From an uncultured Oscillospiraceae bacterium (GTDB lineage: Bacteria; Bacillota; Clostridia; Oscillospirales; Oscillospiraceae), in NCBI GenBank assembly GCA_944385365.1, contig CALWWW010000010.1, positions 1-64,000 of the forward strand: a DNA stretch of 64,000 nucleotides. The letters are read 5' to 3'. Position 1 is the first letter of the stretch. Every line of letters begins with the position of its first letter. Below are positions 32,855-43,994 of the stretch, piece by piece. Both the position numbers and the translations under genes were made by a program. The notes beneath the pieces are model-generated. The model had not been told where the DNA came from. It did not search any database and saw nothing but the letters and a program-made list of their open reading frames with translations.

Positions 32855-33892
32855 TCAGGAAGCTGCCGTTTCCATGGCTTGGATAGGGAACGTCACGCTC
32901 CAATTTCCCTGAATACTCCCGGAAGAAGTCACAAATTCCCCGTACAACTCATAGTTACCCAGCTGTTCGGCGGGAATGTCGGAAAAGACGAAATCCGTAT
33001 AAGAGCCCGCATGTGCTTCATCAAAGAACGACAGAGAACCGTCAGATTCCACCCGTTCGCCGGTGTCCTTGTCCACCAGGCTCACAAATCCGTGATTATC
33101 GGTTTCAAGGATATCTTCAAAATAAAGCTGCACATGGAGGGCTCCATCAAGATATCCGACGCCCGTCACCATCACGCCGTCGGTGGGGGAGGACAGGGGA
33201 GCGCCGGGCTGCAGGACGGCGAGCTGCTGCTCCATATCATTCGCTTCCCAGTCTGCGGCAAGGTTACCGTCCAATCCTCTCAATTCCACCATTTGTGCGG
33301 CATTGTTCAGTGCGACGCCGTCCAAATCCAGAACGGTTCCTGCATAGTCTTCTTTGTGTCCCAAAAGCTGCCGGACGGAAAAGGTGAGCTTTTCCCCCTC
33401 AATTTTCTGCTGATTCCACTGTTCTACCGTAATCAGGAACGTTGCGGTTTTCGTCTCCGAATCGTAGCCGGCCAGCACACAGCGGGCAGAACAGTCAAAT
33501 GGCGTATGGATGGAATAACTGTCAAACAGGTCCGTCGACGCGCTCAGCCGGTCGCCTTCCAAATCCTGCATGGCAACATAAATCTCGGCGGTATCGTCAT
33601 GGATATAGGACGCCACCACTTCCATGCGAATCCCCTGATCTTCGCAGGACATCTGAACCGGTTTGAAAAACTGTGCAGTAGACGGGGAAATCTCATAAAG
33701 AACATTATAAAACGCAGGAATTGTGGCGGCCATGGCCGGGATGGCCAGAAAGATCGTCAGGCACAGGCAAGCGGCCAACACGCCCCATTTGACCCTGCGG
33801 CGGGCCTTGGGGCAGGAATGGGATTTGGCGTCGAGAATGGCGGCATCATTGACCGCTCCAATGGCATGGAAAATCTGATGGTTGTTGATCAA
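32855..33892 (-). CDS. DUF4179-type transmembrane protein, probable anti-sigma factor
   Basis: A 345-residue membrane protein: about 35 cytoplasmic residues, one membrane segment (VKWGVLAACLCLTIFLAIPAMAA), then an extracellular beta-rich domain of the DUF4179 type beginning TIPAFYNVLYEISPSTAQFFKPV. In Firmicutes such proteins follow ECF sigma factors and act as regulators or anti-sigma factors. The start is TTG 33892, overlapping the sigma stop codon by four bases, with GGGAGGG just before it. The anti-sigma role is inferred from arrangement and topology. Confidence 0.82.
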   Translation of the reverse strand: MINNHQIFHAIGAVNDAAILDAKSHSCPKARRRVKWGVLAACLCLTIFLAIPAMAATIPAFYNVLYEISPSTAQFFKPVQMSCEDQGIRMEVVASYIHDDTAEIYVAMQDLEGDRLSASTDLFDSYSIHTPFDCSARCVLAGYDSETKTATFLITVEQWNQQKIEGEKLTFSVRQLLGHKEDYAGTVLDLDGVALNNAAQMVELRGLDGNLAADWEANDMEQQLAVLQPGAPLSSPTDGVMVTGVGYLDGALHVQLYFEDILETDNHGFVSLVDKDTGERVESDGSLSFFDEAHAGSYTDFVFSDIPAEQLGNYELYGEFVTSSGSIQGNWSVTFPIQAMETAAS

Positions 33893-34446
33893 AGGGTTCC
33901 CTCCCGTTCTAAATACGTCCGCAGCGCCTTGCGGGTCCGATGCAGCAGGACCTTCACGCTGCTTTGCGACAGTCCAAACTGTTTGGCAATAGCCGCGATG
34001 GAATCGAGATACCAATACCGGCAGAGAAACACCCGCCGACGGGTCAAAGGCAGGGACAGGACAAAGCGGTTGATTGCCGCTTCCAGCTCTGCGTCGGCCA
34101 CCTCCTGTTCCACCGTTTTACCGGACGGAATGCAGTCGGTCAATTCGGACAATGCCAGGGCCAGTTCACCGCCGCCGCGCTTTTCCGCACTGCGGGTCCG
34201 CCATCTGTCAATGGCAATCCGGCGCGTAATTTTGCCCAGAAACGTGGCCAGAATGGCCGGACGGTGCGGCGGCATACTGTTCCAGGCGTCCAGCCAGGTA
34301 TCGTTGACGCTTTCCTCCGCGTCCTCTGCGTTGGTGAGAATGGCATGGGCGATGGAATAACAATAGGCACCGTATTTTTTGGCGGTTTCCGCAACGGCGG
34401 TTTCGGACCTGGCCCAATAGAGATCGACAATGTGGGCGTCCTCCAT
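33889..34446 (-). CDS. ECF-type RNA polymerase sigma factor
   Basis: A 185-residue sigma-70 family factor with region 2 (YCYSIAHAILTNAEDAEESVNDTWLDAWNSMPP) and region 4 (LPLTRRRVFLCRYWYLDSIAAIAKQFGLSQSSVKVLLHRTRKALRTYL); region 3 is absent, so it is an ECF factor. GAGAGGAGG precedes ATG 34446. It is translationally coupled to the DUF4179 gene. No clear autoregulated ECF promoter can be named without a known target motif. Confidence 0.92.
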   Translation of the reverse strand: MEDAHIVDLYWARSETAVAETAKKYGAYCYSIAHAILTNAEDAEESVNDTWLDAWNSMPPHRPAILATFLGKITRRIAIDRWRTRSAEKRGGGELALALSELTDCIPSGKTVEQEVADAELEAAINRFVLSLPLTRRRVFLCRYWYLDSIAAIAKQFGLSQSSVKVLLHRTRKALRTYLEREGTL

Positions 34447-34521
34447 CCAATTCCTCCTCTCTCTGTTTGCTGGGGCTCTCGTCTATCTACTCGCAATCCG
34501 TGGAAAAAGGTTACACCACGA

Positions 34522-34564
34522 GAAAAAGAAAAATGCCGGGAGACGATAAAAATCGTCCCCCGGC
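34522..34564 (-). terminator. Terminator of the HD phosphohydrolase gene
   Basis: Hairpin GCCGGGAGACGAT.../...ATCGTCCCCCGGC with TTTTTCTTTTTC following on the minus strand. Confidence 0.8.
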
Positions 34565-34579
34565 GCGTTCGAAATTACG

Positions 34580-35125
34580 TTATCCTGCCGCACACGCTGC
34601 CAACAGCCGATGATACAGGTCCAGAAACTCCTGCTCCACCTGATTAAAGGGCAGCAGGTTCAGGTCCGGTTCGGCAGCCAAGGGCGTCGGAACGATATCG
34701 GACCGGCCCAGCAGCCGGGGCAGTTCCGTGTACAGCAAATCGTCGTCAATGGCTTTGATCTGCCCTCGGTCCTCTTCCGACAGGGGAGCGGGCAGCAGGA
34801 CCCCTTCAATGCAGCTTTGCAGTCGGGCTTCATCCTGCCGGTACGTCTCCATGGCGGCCTTCAGGGGTCGGGGAATATCACAGAGATAGGCTTCGCTGGC
34901 ATCGTGCAGCAGACAGCCCAGCTGCACCAATGGCGAATACCCACGGGCTGCCGCCTCCCGGGCACAGTTGAGACTGTGCTGGCCTACGGAATAGAAGTGT
35001 GTGACATGGCCGTTACCTCGGCACAGCAGAGACAGGGCATGGGCAATATCCGTCAGGGATACGCTGGTGGGGTCCGGGTCCCGGGGCGCAAACTCCACGC
35101 CGGTATAGGTGGTGATGGTCTCCAT
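34580..35125 (-). CDS. HD-domain phosphohydrolase (YfbR-like)
   Basis: A 181-residue HD-superfamily hydrolase. The metal residues are seen in VGQHSLNCAREA (first His), LGCLLHDASEAYLCDIPRPLK (His-Asp) and a later Asp in IDDDLLYTELPRLL. E. coli YfbR is a 5'-deoxynucleotidase of similar size; the same reaction is plausible but not certain. Two in-frame ATGs exist; 35125 was chosen since AAGGAG lies nine bases upstream of it and only four from the first. Confidence 0.85.
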   Translation of the reverse strand: METITTYTGVEFAPRDPDPTSVSLTDIAHALSLLCRGNGHVTHFYSVGQHSLNCAREAAARGYSPLVQLGCLLHDASEAYLCDIPRPLKAAMETYRQDEARLQSCIEGVLLPAPLSEEDRGQIKAIDDDLLYTELPRLLGRSDIVPTPLAAEPDLNLLPFNQVEQEFLDLYHRLLAACAAG

Positions 35126-35228
35126 TTGCATCCGCTCCTTTCTGTTTATCGTATCATGTTTTCCACACCCTGTAAAATACTTCTTTTTTCCCTTGACGCT
35201 GCGCGGTGAAAAAAGTAAATATTAACGA

Positions 35229-35257
35229 TTGCAACTGAACGGGCCGGGCTGTATACT
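35229..35257 (+). promoter_or_regulatory. Promoter of the PqqD-like gene
   Basis: TTGCAA, 17 bases, TATACT, about 40 bases upstream of the start codon. Confidence 0.75.
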
Positions 35258-35298
35258 AATGATATATGGTCCGGCCTTTGGCCTGAAAGGAGGTCTTC

Positions 35299-35661
35299 AT
35301 GGCAAAAAAAACGAAGAATTATCTCGATTTTGTGCCGGTTCATAACCCGGAGTTTGAATGGACTGCCGACAGAGACGGTCTGGTGACCGTCCATATGGTC
35401 CATAAGGGATTTTACGCCGCCATCGCCCAGAAATTCTTCCATACGCCCCGGATCAGCCACATCCATCTGGACCGCTACGGCAGTTATCTGTGGCAGCAGA
35501 TCAACGGACAAAAGGACGTGGGCCAGCTGGCCGACGACATGCGGGAGCATTTTGGGGAGGCAGCCGAACCCCTCTATGACCGGCTGATACAGTATATGCA
35601 GACGCTGCGCAATCATCGCTTCGTTTCCTTTCAGGAGAAAGGCCGGGGCAGTGATATGTAA
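35299..35661 (+). CDS. Stand-alone PqqD family protein
   Basis: A 120-residue protein of the PqqD/RRE winged-helix type. Core landmarks are FVPVHNPEFEWTADRDGLVTV, then FYAAIAQKFFHTPRISHIHLDRYGSYLWQQINGQKDVGQLADDMREHFGE, with the usual 'G..LW..INGQ....L' helix pattern. PqqD proteins bind leader peptides for radical SAM or other peptide-modifying enzymes. None is nearby, nor is a recognisable precursor. AAAGGAGG precedes ATG 35299. pepD is next downstream. A peptide-binding role is inferred from the fold. Confidence 0.85.
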   Translation: MAKKTKNYLDFVPVHNPEFEWTADRDGLVTVHMVHKGFYAAIAQKFFHTPRISHIHLDRYGSYLWQQINGQKDVGQLADDMREHFGEAAEPLYDRLIQYMQTLRNHRFVSFQEKGRGSDM

Positions 35662-35809
35662 GAGAGAAAACCACGGAACCACCGTCAGCGACCCGGCGGC
35701 CTTTGCACGGGAGCTGGCCAATGATATGACGGAGCAGCGGCTGTTGGAGCAGATGCCCGACGGCCGCTGCCGTCTGCGGCATGGAGCCGCGGAAAGGAGA
35801 TTCAAAACC

Positions 35810-37246
35810 ATGAGAGTATTGGAACATCTGGAGCCGAAGCGGGTTTTTGCGCTGTTTGAGGACATGTGCGCCATTCCCCACGGTTCTTTCCATACAAAGG
35901 CCATCAGCGACTGGTGTGTGGCCTTTGCCAAGGAGCGGGGACTGGAGTATCACCAGGACAGCGCCAATAACGTTATCATTATCAAGCCCGCCACCCCCGG
36001 CTATGAAAACGCCCCGGCCATGATCCTCCAGGGCCACCTGGACATGGTCTGTGAGAAGGACGCCGACTGTACCAAGGATATGGTCACCGAGGGACTGGAT
36101 TTGTCGGTGGACGGCGATTGGGTCTACGCCAAGGGTACCACCCTGGGCGGTGATGACGGTATCGCCGTGGCCATGGCCATGGCCATTCTCGACGACAACA
36201 CCTTGCAGCACCCCCGCATTGAAGCCGTGTTCACCACCGACGAGGAGGTGGGTATGCTGGGCGCCATGGAGCTGGACGTTTCGCCCCTCCAGGGCCGGAT
36301 GCTGCTGAATATCGATTCCGAGGTGGAGGGTGTGTTCACCGTCAGCTGCGCCGGCGGCTGCCGCGCCCATTGCACCCTGCCGGTGAGCCGGGAAGGCTTC
36401 CATGGGGCCGGTCTCCATGTGAGCGTCGAAGGGCTCCAGGGCGGTCACTCCGGTGTGGAAATTCACAAGGGCCGGGCCAATGCCAATGTCATTCTGGGCC
36501 GCGTCCTGCGGGCTGCCGCCGCTGTATCGGATTTGCGGATTGTGTCGGTGCGGGGCGGCGTCAAGGATAACGTCATTCCCGCCAATGCCGTGGCCCATGT
36601 CATAGTCTCCGACGAGGCGGCGGTCCGGGCCGCCTGGACGGCCCTGGAGCGGGACCTGCAAAACGAGTTCCGGGTCACCGACGGGAAACTCCGTCTGGCG
36701 GTGACTGCTGCTGACACGGCCCCGGCCATGGACAAGGCTTCCACGACCCGCGTGATGACCCTGCTGACCTGCACCCCCAACGGCGTCCAGGTCATGAGCG
36801 CCGATATTGAAGGACTGGTGCAGACTTCGCTGAATCTGGGCGTACTGGCTACGGAGGGCGACAACGTTCTGGTCTCCTACAGCATCCGCAGCAGCGTGGA
36901 ATCTCAGAAGCGCATGATGCAGGACAAGGTGATCTGCCTGGTGGAACAGTTGGGCGGTACGGTGGAGCTCAGCGGCGATTATCCCGGTTGGGCTTACCTG
37001 GAAAACTCCCCGCTGCGGGAGAAGATGGTAGCGCTGTTCCGGGAGCAGTACGGCCGGGAGCCGGAAATTGAGGCCATCCACGCCGGTCTGGAGTGCGGCC
37101 TGTTCTCCGGCAAGATGCCGGGGCTGGACTGCGTTTCCATCGGTCCGGACCTGAAGGATATCCATTCTGCACGGGAGCGTATGAGCATTGCGTCGGTTCA
37201 GCGGGTGTATGCCTTTGTGACCGAACTGCTGCGGCGCAGCAAGTGA
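35810..37246 (+). CDS. pepD: Aminoacyl-histidine dipeptidase (M20, PepD-like)
   Basis: A 478-residue di-zinc M20 peptidase, the usual PepD length. Metal ligands are His76 with Asp78 in QGHLDMV, Asp115 in LGGDDGIAV, and the catalytic Glu145/Glu146 in DEEVGMLGA. It hydrolyses Xaa-His and other dipeptides in the cytoplasm. The start ATG 35810 has GAAAGGAG nine bases upstream. The frame stays open for 53 more codons to GTG 35651 and that stretch has coding-like codon use, which is unexplained. A 74-residue acidic protein follows after nine bases. Confidence 0.93.
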   Translation: MRVLEHLEPKRVFALFEDMCAIPHGSFHTKAISDWCVAFAKERGLEYHQDSANNVIIIKPATPGYENAPAMILQGHLDMVCEKDADCTKDMVTEGLDLSVDGDWVYAKGTTLGGDDGIAVAMAMAILDDNTLQHPRIEAVFTTDEEVGMLGAMELDVSPLQGRMLLNIDSEVEGVFTVSCAGGCRAHCTLPVSREGFHGAGLHVSVEGLQGGHSGVEIHKGRANANVILGRVLRAAAAVSDLRIVSVRGGVKDNVIPANAVAHVIVSDEAAVRAAWTALERDLQNEFRVTDGKLRLAVTAADTAPAMDKASTTRVMTLLTCTPNGVQVMSADIEGLVQTSLNLGVLATEGDNVLVSYSIRSSVESQKRMMQDKVICLVEQLGGTVELSGDYPGWAYLENSPLREKMVALFREQYGREPEIEAIHAGLECGLFSGKMPGLDCVSIGPDLKDIHSARERMSIASVQRVYAFVTELLRRSK

Positions 37247-37255
37247 GGGACGGCC

Positions 37256-37480
37256 ATGGGAGAGATTGTAGCCTTTCCCGGCGGCGAGCCGGAGGAGCTG
37301 AACTTTGCGGAAATGGACGAGGACCAGCTGCGGGCGTGTCTCGAGGAATTGCGGGAACGTCTGGCGGTTCTGGACAAACAGGAACCGGCGGATATGAATA
37401 GCGAAGCCTATGAAACCTGGGCCGAGGAGCATGAGGACCTGGAAGATATGATGGATGAGGTCCTGGAACTGCTGGATTGA
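37256..37480 (+). CDS. Small acidic protein, unknown function
   Basis: A 74-residue, strongly acidic, mostly helical protein (MGEIVAFPGGEPEELNF, then CLEELRERLAVLDKQEP and EEHEDLEDMMDEVLELLD). No family is recognised. It is nine bases after pepD, with a weak purine-rich site (GTGAGGGACGGCC), so it is cotranscribed. Codon use fits the surroundings. Confidence 0.75.
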   Translation: MGEIVAFPGGEPEELNFAEMDEDQLRACLEELRERLAVLDKQEPADMNSEAYETWAEEHEDLEDMMDEVLELLD

Positions 37481-37496
37481 AAAAAATAAATAAACT

Positions 37497-37537
37497 GGGT
37501 CCGTTACAGGATGATTTCGTTCTGCAACGGACCCTTT
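37497..37537 (+). terminator. Probable terminator after the pepD operon
   Basis: Stem GGGTCCGTT/AACGGACCC around a 20-base loop containing a second short stem, followed by TTT only; moderate. Confidence 0.55.
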
Positions 37538-37585
37538 GGCATAGTATGGCGGTTATGCGAAGTACAGTATGGGGCCTGAATTGTA

Positions 37586-37802
37586 TTTGTAGGGCGGGAC
37601 CTATGTGTCCCGCCGCTGGTATGCACCATCGACCAACAACAACGTAGGGGCCGGCATCCTTGACGGCCCCGGACAGATTTGTGCCAGGGGCGCGTCAGGG
37701 ATGCCGCGCCCTACGAATGTGGATGCGGATTCGCCCCAGTGCTGTCCAGTAACAGCCAGGGGTTGCCGCACGGCGGGACACGCAGGTCCCGCCCTACGAG
37801 AT
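37586..37802. repeat. Cluster of type B and C hairpins
   Basis: Four hairpins in a row: type B 37589-37615, type C 37647-37670 (arms GGGGCCG/CGGCCCC), type C 37688-37711 (GGCGCG/CGCGCC, loop TCAGGGATGC) and inverted type B 37772-37793 (arms GGCGGGAC/GTCCCGCC, loop ACGCAG). TAGGG or CCCTACGA flanks them. No gene is seen between 37481 and 37887. Confidence 0.85.
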
Positions 37803-37856
37803 CAAATGGGCGTGCCTGCCGAACTTCCGGTAACCGCCATACTCGGAAAGCAAACG

Positions 37857-37881
37857 CGCTGCAAGGAACCCTTGCAGCGCG
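37857..37881 (-). terminator. Terminator of the MATE gene
   Basis: Stem GCGCTGCAAGG/CCTTGCAGCGC around a short loop, six bases after the stop codon, followed by GTTTGCTTT on the minus strand. Confidence 0.7.
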
Positions 37882-37887
37882 CATCTT

Positions 37888-39312
37888 TTATGCCGCTATA
37901 GCTTTTTCCATAGGTTTCAAAACCTTCCGATCGACGCGGCGGAGGAACAGCAGACAGCACAGGACTGTGGCGATTTCTGCAATGGGGAACGCCCACCAAA
38001 CCATGTTCACATCACCGGTGAGGGAAAGAAGATAGGCTACCGGCAGCAGCACAATGATCTGACGCACAAAGGAGACCAACAGGCTGTAGACGCCGAAGCC
38101 CAGCGCCTGGAATACCGACGAAATGACGATGCAGAAACCGGCGAAGATAAAGCTGAGACTCAGCGTTTTCAGCGCCGGAACACCAATGGCCAGCATGTTT
38201 TCCTCGGCTTCAAACAGCAACAGCATCTGGGCCGGGAACAGCTGCATAATGCTCAAACCCACCAGCATCATGACCACCGCGGTAAGAACCGACAGCTTCA
38301 TGGTGTGCACCATGCGGTCCTTGTGCCGTGCGCCGTAGTTGTAGGCGATAATGGGCACCATACCGTTGTTCAGACCGAACACCGGCATAAAGACGATGCT
38401 TTGCAGCTTGAAATACACGCCGAACACCGCCGCTGCCGTGGAGACAAAGGACATGAGAATGCGGTTCATACCGAAGATCATCACAGAGCCGATGGCCTGC
38501 ATGATGACCGACGGAACGCCGATGGCCAGAATCAGTTTGAGGATGGACCAGCGGGGCCGGAAGCCGCGGAACGAGAAGGACAGCTCCTTGTTGTGCCACA
38601 GATTGAAGATCAGGGCCAGGACACAGGCCACGAACTGGCCGAAGACCGTAGCCGCTGCCGCACCGGCAATGCCCATTTCCGGGAAGCCGAAGTAGCCGAA
38701 AATCAGAATGGGGTCGAAAACAATATTGATGACCGCGCCTACACCCTGGGAAATCATGGTGTCCAGTGTGCGGCCCGTGGCCTGTAACAGCCGTTCCAGG
38801 GTGATCTCAAAGAACTGGAAGCAACACAGAATCAGGCAGATGGACACATAGGTGGTGCCGCCCTCAAAGATTTCGGGAATATCCGTCTGACTGGCCATAA
38901 AGGCACGGGAGCCGAAAATACCCACCAGGGTAAAGCCGATGACCACCAATGCAATGAGAAAAATACCATTGAGAGCCACATGGCCGGCCTTTTTGTGGTC
39001 GCCCTCGCCCAGGCTGCGGGAAACCATGGAGTTGATGCCCACGCCGAGACCGGTGCTGAACGCAATCATCAGCGTCTGCATGGGGAAGGCCAGGGAGACA
39101 GCCGTCAGGGCGTTTTCGCTGATTTTGGCCACATAGATGCTGTCCACCACATTGTACAGGGCCTGGATGATCATGGCGATGATCATGGGCAGGGCCATGC
39201 TGAACAGCAGCTTGCCCACCGGCATCGTGCCCAGCTTTTCACTGTTGGAAGCGGGCGTCTGGTTGCTACGTTGTTGTTCCAATGTTTTTCTTAAACCTCG
39301 ATTCTCTTTCAT
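37888..39312 (-). CDS. MATE family efflux transporter
   Basis: A 474-residue, twelve-span MATE exporter of the NorM/DinF-like prokaryotic group. It opens with MPVGKLLFSMALPMIIAMIIQALYNVVDSIYVAKI and has VGINSMVSRSLGEGDHKKAGH, both typical; the second half repeats the pattern (QAIGSVMIFGMNRIL, MPVFGLNNGMVPIIAYNYGAR). It probably exports cationic compounds by H+ or Na+ exchange. The start at 39312 has no strong binding site; a downstream start near the first membrane segment is possible. It is transcribed alone. Confidence 0.9.
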   Translation of the reverse strand: MKENRGLRKTLEQQRSNQTPASNSEKLGTMPVGKLLFSMALPMIIAMIIQALYNVVDSIYVAKISENALTAVSLAFPMQTLMIAFSTGLGVGINSMVSRSLGEGDHKKAGHVALNGIFLIALVVIGFTLVGIFGSRAFMASQTDIPEIFEGGTTYVSICLILCCFQFFEITLERLLQATGRTLDTMISQGVGAVINIVFDPILIFGYFGFPEMGIAGAAAATVFGQFVACVLALIFNLWHNKELSFSFRGFRPRWSILKLILAIGVPSVIMQAIGSVMIFGMNRILMSFVSTAAAVFGVYFKLQSIVFMPVFGLNNGMVPIIAYNYGARHKDRMVHTMKLSVLTAVVMMLVGLSIMQLFPAQMLLLFEAEENMLAIGVPALKTLSLSFIFAGFCIVISSVFQALGFGVYSLLVSFVRQIIVLLPVAYLLSLTGDVNMVWWAFPIAEIATVLCCLLFLRRVDRKVLKPMEKAIAA

Positions 39313-39437
39313 GTTGAAATTGCCATGGCTATTGTATCGGAAAATGTCGAAGCGGTCAATGGGCAGATTGGCATGGGCGCGGAAAAAGAAACTGTGGTAC
39401 ATATTATATAATGTATAATGTAAAGTAGGGGATACAC

Positions 39438-39672
39438 AAAAGGCCGCCGTCCGCCACCCGTGATGGGGTGGGGACGGCGGCCTTACGGCTTCGCCGTGGG
39501 GATTGCGCCATCTGCGGATGGCGCTTTGGGACGATGGGGGATTCCGCCCCGTGCGCGGGGCGGGCATTTCGCTGGCTGCGGCCAGCGGGTGTTTCGCCCG
39601 CTGCGGCGGGCGACCGGGGGCTGCCCCTGGACCCCGGAATTTTTTTGTAAAAAAATTCAGTAAAAACTTTAA
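39438..39672 (+). repeat. Type A multi-hairpin element, copy 7
   Basis: Entry hairpin AAAAGGCCGCCGTCC, the GCGCCATC hairpin, then CCCCG, CTGGC and CCCGC stems each with TGCG loops, GGGGGC-T-GCCCC, the A/T hairpin with a TGTA loop and AGTAAAAACTTT, abutting the stop codon of the glutamine synthetase gene at 39679. Confidence 0.88.
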
Positions 39673-39678
39673 TTTTGG

Positions 39679-41775
<2,097 letters not shown>

Positions 41776-41864
41776 AACACACACTTCTTTCTTAGAGAAT
41801 GGATTCCAGCCCGGCGGGAGCGTTCCCGCCGGTGCGGGTGAGCAAACGAACAGGGAATGGGACA

Positions 41865-43442
41865 TTAGAACCCGCTGGCGCCGTAGTTGGCCAAAACACG
41901 GGCCGAGGGGTCGGAGACGTTGCAGCCCTTCCAGCTCTTGTTGGGCATCCAGAAGTCGGCAATCATATGGGCTTGGCCGGGGTAGTATTTCTCAAAAATT
42001 TCCCGGTACAGCAAACTTTCTTTCGTAAAGGGAGTGGCAAAGGAATAGCGGCGGCGCTTGCGCTCGTATTCTTCGGCAGTGTATTTGGTCTCGGCGTAGT
42101 CCTTGAGGTCCTCCACCATGGAGTGGCCAACGGCATCGGAGAAAGCGGCCTTTTCCCGGTAGAGAATGTCGTGGGGCAGCCAGTCGCCCTCAAAGGCGTG
42201 ACGCAGCAGGTACTTGCCTTTTCCGTAGGTGTTGAGCTTTTTGGCCGGGTCAATGGCCATGACGTATTTGACAAAGTCCAGATCACCGAAGGGAACACGG
42301 GCTTCCATGGAGTTGACGCTGATGCACCGGTCGGCCCGCAGCACGTCGTACATGTGCAGTTCGGAAATCCGCTTTTGGGATTCTTTCTGGAACGCTTCTG
42401 CCGACGGGGCGAAGTCCGTGTACTTGTAGCCGAACAGCTCATCGGAGATTTCACCGGTCAGCAGCACCCGCACGTCGGTCCGTTCGTGGATGGCTTTGCA
42501 GCAGAGGTACATGCCCAGGCTGGCCCGGATGGTGGTGATGTCGTAGGTGCCCAGCAATGCAATGACCGTTTCCAGGGCGTCCAGCACTTCCTGCCGGGTC
42601 ATGGAAACTTCCATGTGATCGCTGCCGATGTAGTCGGCCACCTGACGGGCGTATTTCAGGTCGATGGCGTCGGTGTCCATGCCGATGGCGAAGGTCCGCA
42701 GGGGTTTGGTGGTGAGCTTTGCGGCAATGGCACAGACCAGGCTGGAATCCAGGCCGCCGGACAGGAGACAGCCCAGGGGGGCGTCGGCGTCCATGCGCTT
42801 TTCCACGGCGGCAACCAGTTTCCGGTGAATCTGTCCGCAGACGGTTTCCAGATCGTCGGTGCAGTACCGGTCTACGCGGGCGATGTCACAGTACCGGACG
42901 AAACGGCCGTGGGCGTAGTAGTGACCGGGCGGGAAGGGGAAGATTTCCCGGCAGATGCCCACCAGGTTTTTGGGTTCGCTGGCGAAGACCAGGGAGCCGT
43001 CGTCCAACGCGCCGTAGTAGAGGGGCCGGATGCCGATGGGGTCCCGGGCGGCGATGAGGGAGTCGGTTTTGTGATCGTACAGCACCAGGGCAAATTCGGC
43101 GTCCAGCATGGAGAACATATCGAGACCGAATTCCCGGTACATGGGCAGCAGAATTTCACAGTCGCAATCGCTGCGGAAGGTGTACTTGGCGGAGAGGGCC
43201 GCTTTCATCCGGCGGAATCCGTACAGCTCGCCGTTACACACCACGTAGTCGCCGTCCAGCTCAAAGGGCTGCATGCCCTCGTCGGTAAGACCCATGATGG
43301 CCAGCCGGTGGAAGCACAGGTACCCGCTGCCGGTGTCGATCATGCGGGTGCAGTCGGGACCGCGGGAAATGGTCTGGGCAAATTGCTGGCGGACGGTTTC
43401 CCACGGGATGGACTTGGAACTAAAACCCATAATTGCACACAT
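41865..43442 (-). CDS. asnB: Asparagine synthase (glutamine-hydrolysing)
   Basis: A 525-residue AsnB. Cys2 right after the start (MCAIMGF) is the glutaminase nucleophile; RGPDC and FHRLAIMGLTDEGMQPF are conserved in that domain. The synthetase domain has the PP-loop LLSGGLDSSLV. It makes asparagine from aspartate, ATP and glutamine. The start ATG follows TGGAGGG. An Asn-specific T-box leader precedes it and the gene for glutamine synthetase follows, so the operon makes both the amide donor and the product. Confidence 0.96.
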   Translation of the reverse strand: MCAIMGFSSKSIPWETVRQQFAQTISRGPDCTRMIDTGSGYLCFHRLAIMGLTDEGMQPFELDGDYVVCNGELYGFRRMKAALSAKYTFRSDCDCEILLPMYREFGLDMFSMLDAEFALVLYDHKTDSLIAARDPIGIRPLYYGALDDGSLVFASEPKNLVGICREIFPFPPGHYYAHGRFVRYCDIARVDRYCTDDLETVCGQIHRKLVAAVEKRMDADAPLGCLLSGGLDSSLVCAIAAKLTTKPLRTFAIGMDTDAIDLKYARQVADYIGSDHMEVSMTRQEVLDALETVIALLGTYDITTIRASLGMYLCCKAIHERTDVRVLLTGEISDELFGYKYTDFAPSAEAFQKESQKRISELHMYDVLRADRCISVNSMEARVPFGDLDFVKYVMAIDPAKKLNTYGKGKYLLRHAFEGDWLPHDILYREKAAFSDAVGHSMVEDLKDYAETKYTAEEYERKRRRYSFATPFTKESLLYREIFEKYYPGQAHMIADFWMPNKSWKGCNVSDPSARVLANYGASGF

Positions 43443-43459
43443 TTGGAAATCCCTCCAAA

Positions 43460-43760
43460 AAAATAAAATTGCAGCCAGTCAGTCCTAAAAAAAACGATTA
43501 GGACGAATCAGCTGCAAATCCGCGGTGCCACCTAATTTACTGCATAACGCAGTCACCTTTCTCGGGCTCCAACAAGCCCATACGGCGTAACGTGCCGTCC
43601 ACGGCGCCCCTACTGGCCCACGCTTGGGCGTTCAGTTTGCTGCTCCGGAGTGTTATTCCCGACGGCGTCCGATGCAGGGTTTCCACTGTCTCCCGCTCAC
43701 TGTGACCGACCTTCCGAGGTACTTGTCTCCATCAACGCATTTGGTTTTATAAACTTGATG
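43460..43760 (-). promoter_or_regulatory. T-box leader, asparagine-specific, with terminator
   Basis: On the minus strand the T-box sequence AGGTGGCACCGCG is at 43521-43533. Stem I has GGAG (5') pairing with CUCC (3') around an internal loop with AGUA on one side and GAAUAACA on the other. This places the specifier codon AAC (Asn) at 43652-43654. The terminator stem (TTGCAGC...GCTGCAA with TCCTAA/TTAGGA inside, 43467-43516) is followed by TTTTATTTTTTT. Uncharged tRNA-Asn would favour antitermination and asnB expression. Confidence 0.9.
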
Positions 43761-43765
43761 GACGC

Positions 43766-43794
43766 ATTCTAGCACCAGAAAAAACCATTGTCAA
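43766..43794 (-). promoter_or_regulatory. Promoter of the asnB operon
   Basis: Minus strand TTGACA (43789-43794), 17 bases, TAGAAT (43766-43771), directly ahead of the T-box leader. Confidence 0.85.
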
Positions 43795-43994
43795 GAGGTT
43801 TTTTAGAAATTTCTTTGTGAGATTGGCTAAAAAATTTTGGTCTTGTTTGTGCATTATTCCGTGTATGGTTTTAAAAAACGGGAAAAACATCGGTTAATAG
43901 CTGGATATAAGCACGGTAAAAATTCTGATATAAAGCATTGCTGTGGTAAAGAAAAAATTGGAGAAAAGGAGATGTAAACCGCCCGCAATGGCAC

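Noticed and set aside
35501..37432. Minus-strand open frame of 643 codons opposite pepD
   Set aside because: Antisense shadow of the M20 peptidase gene.
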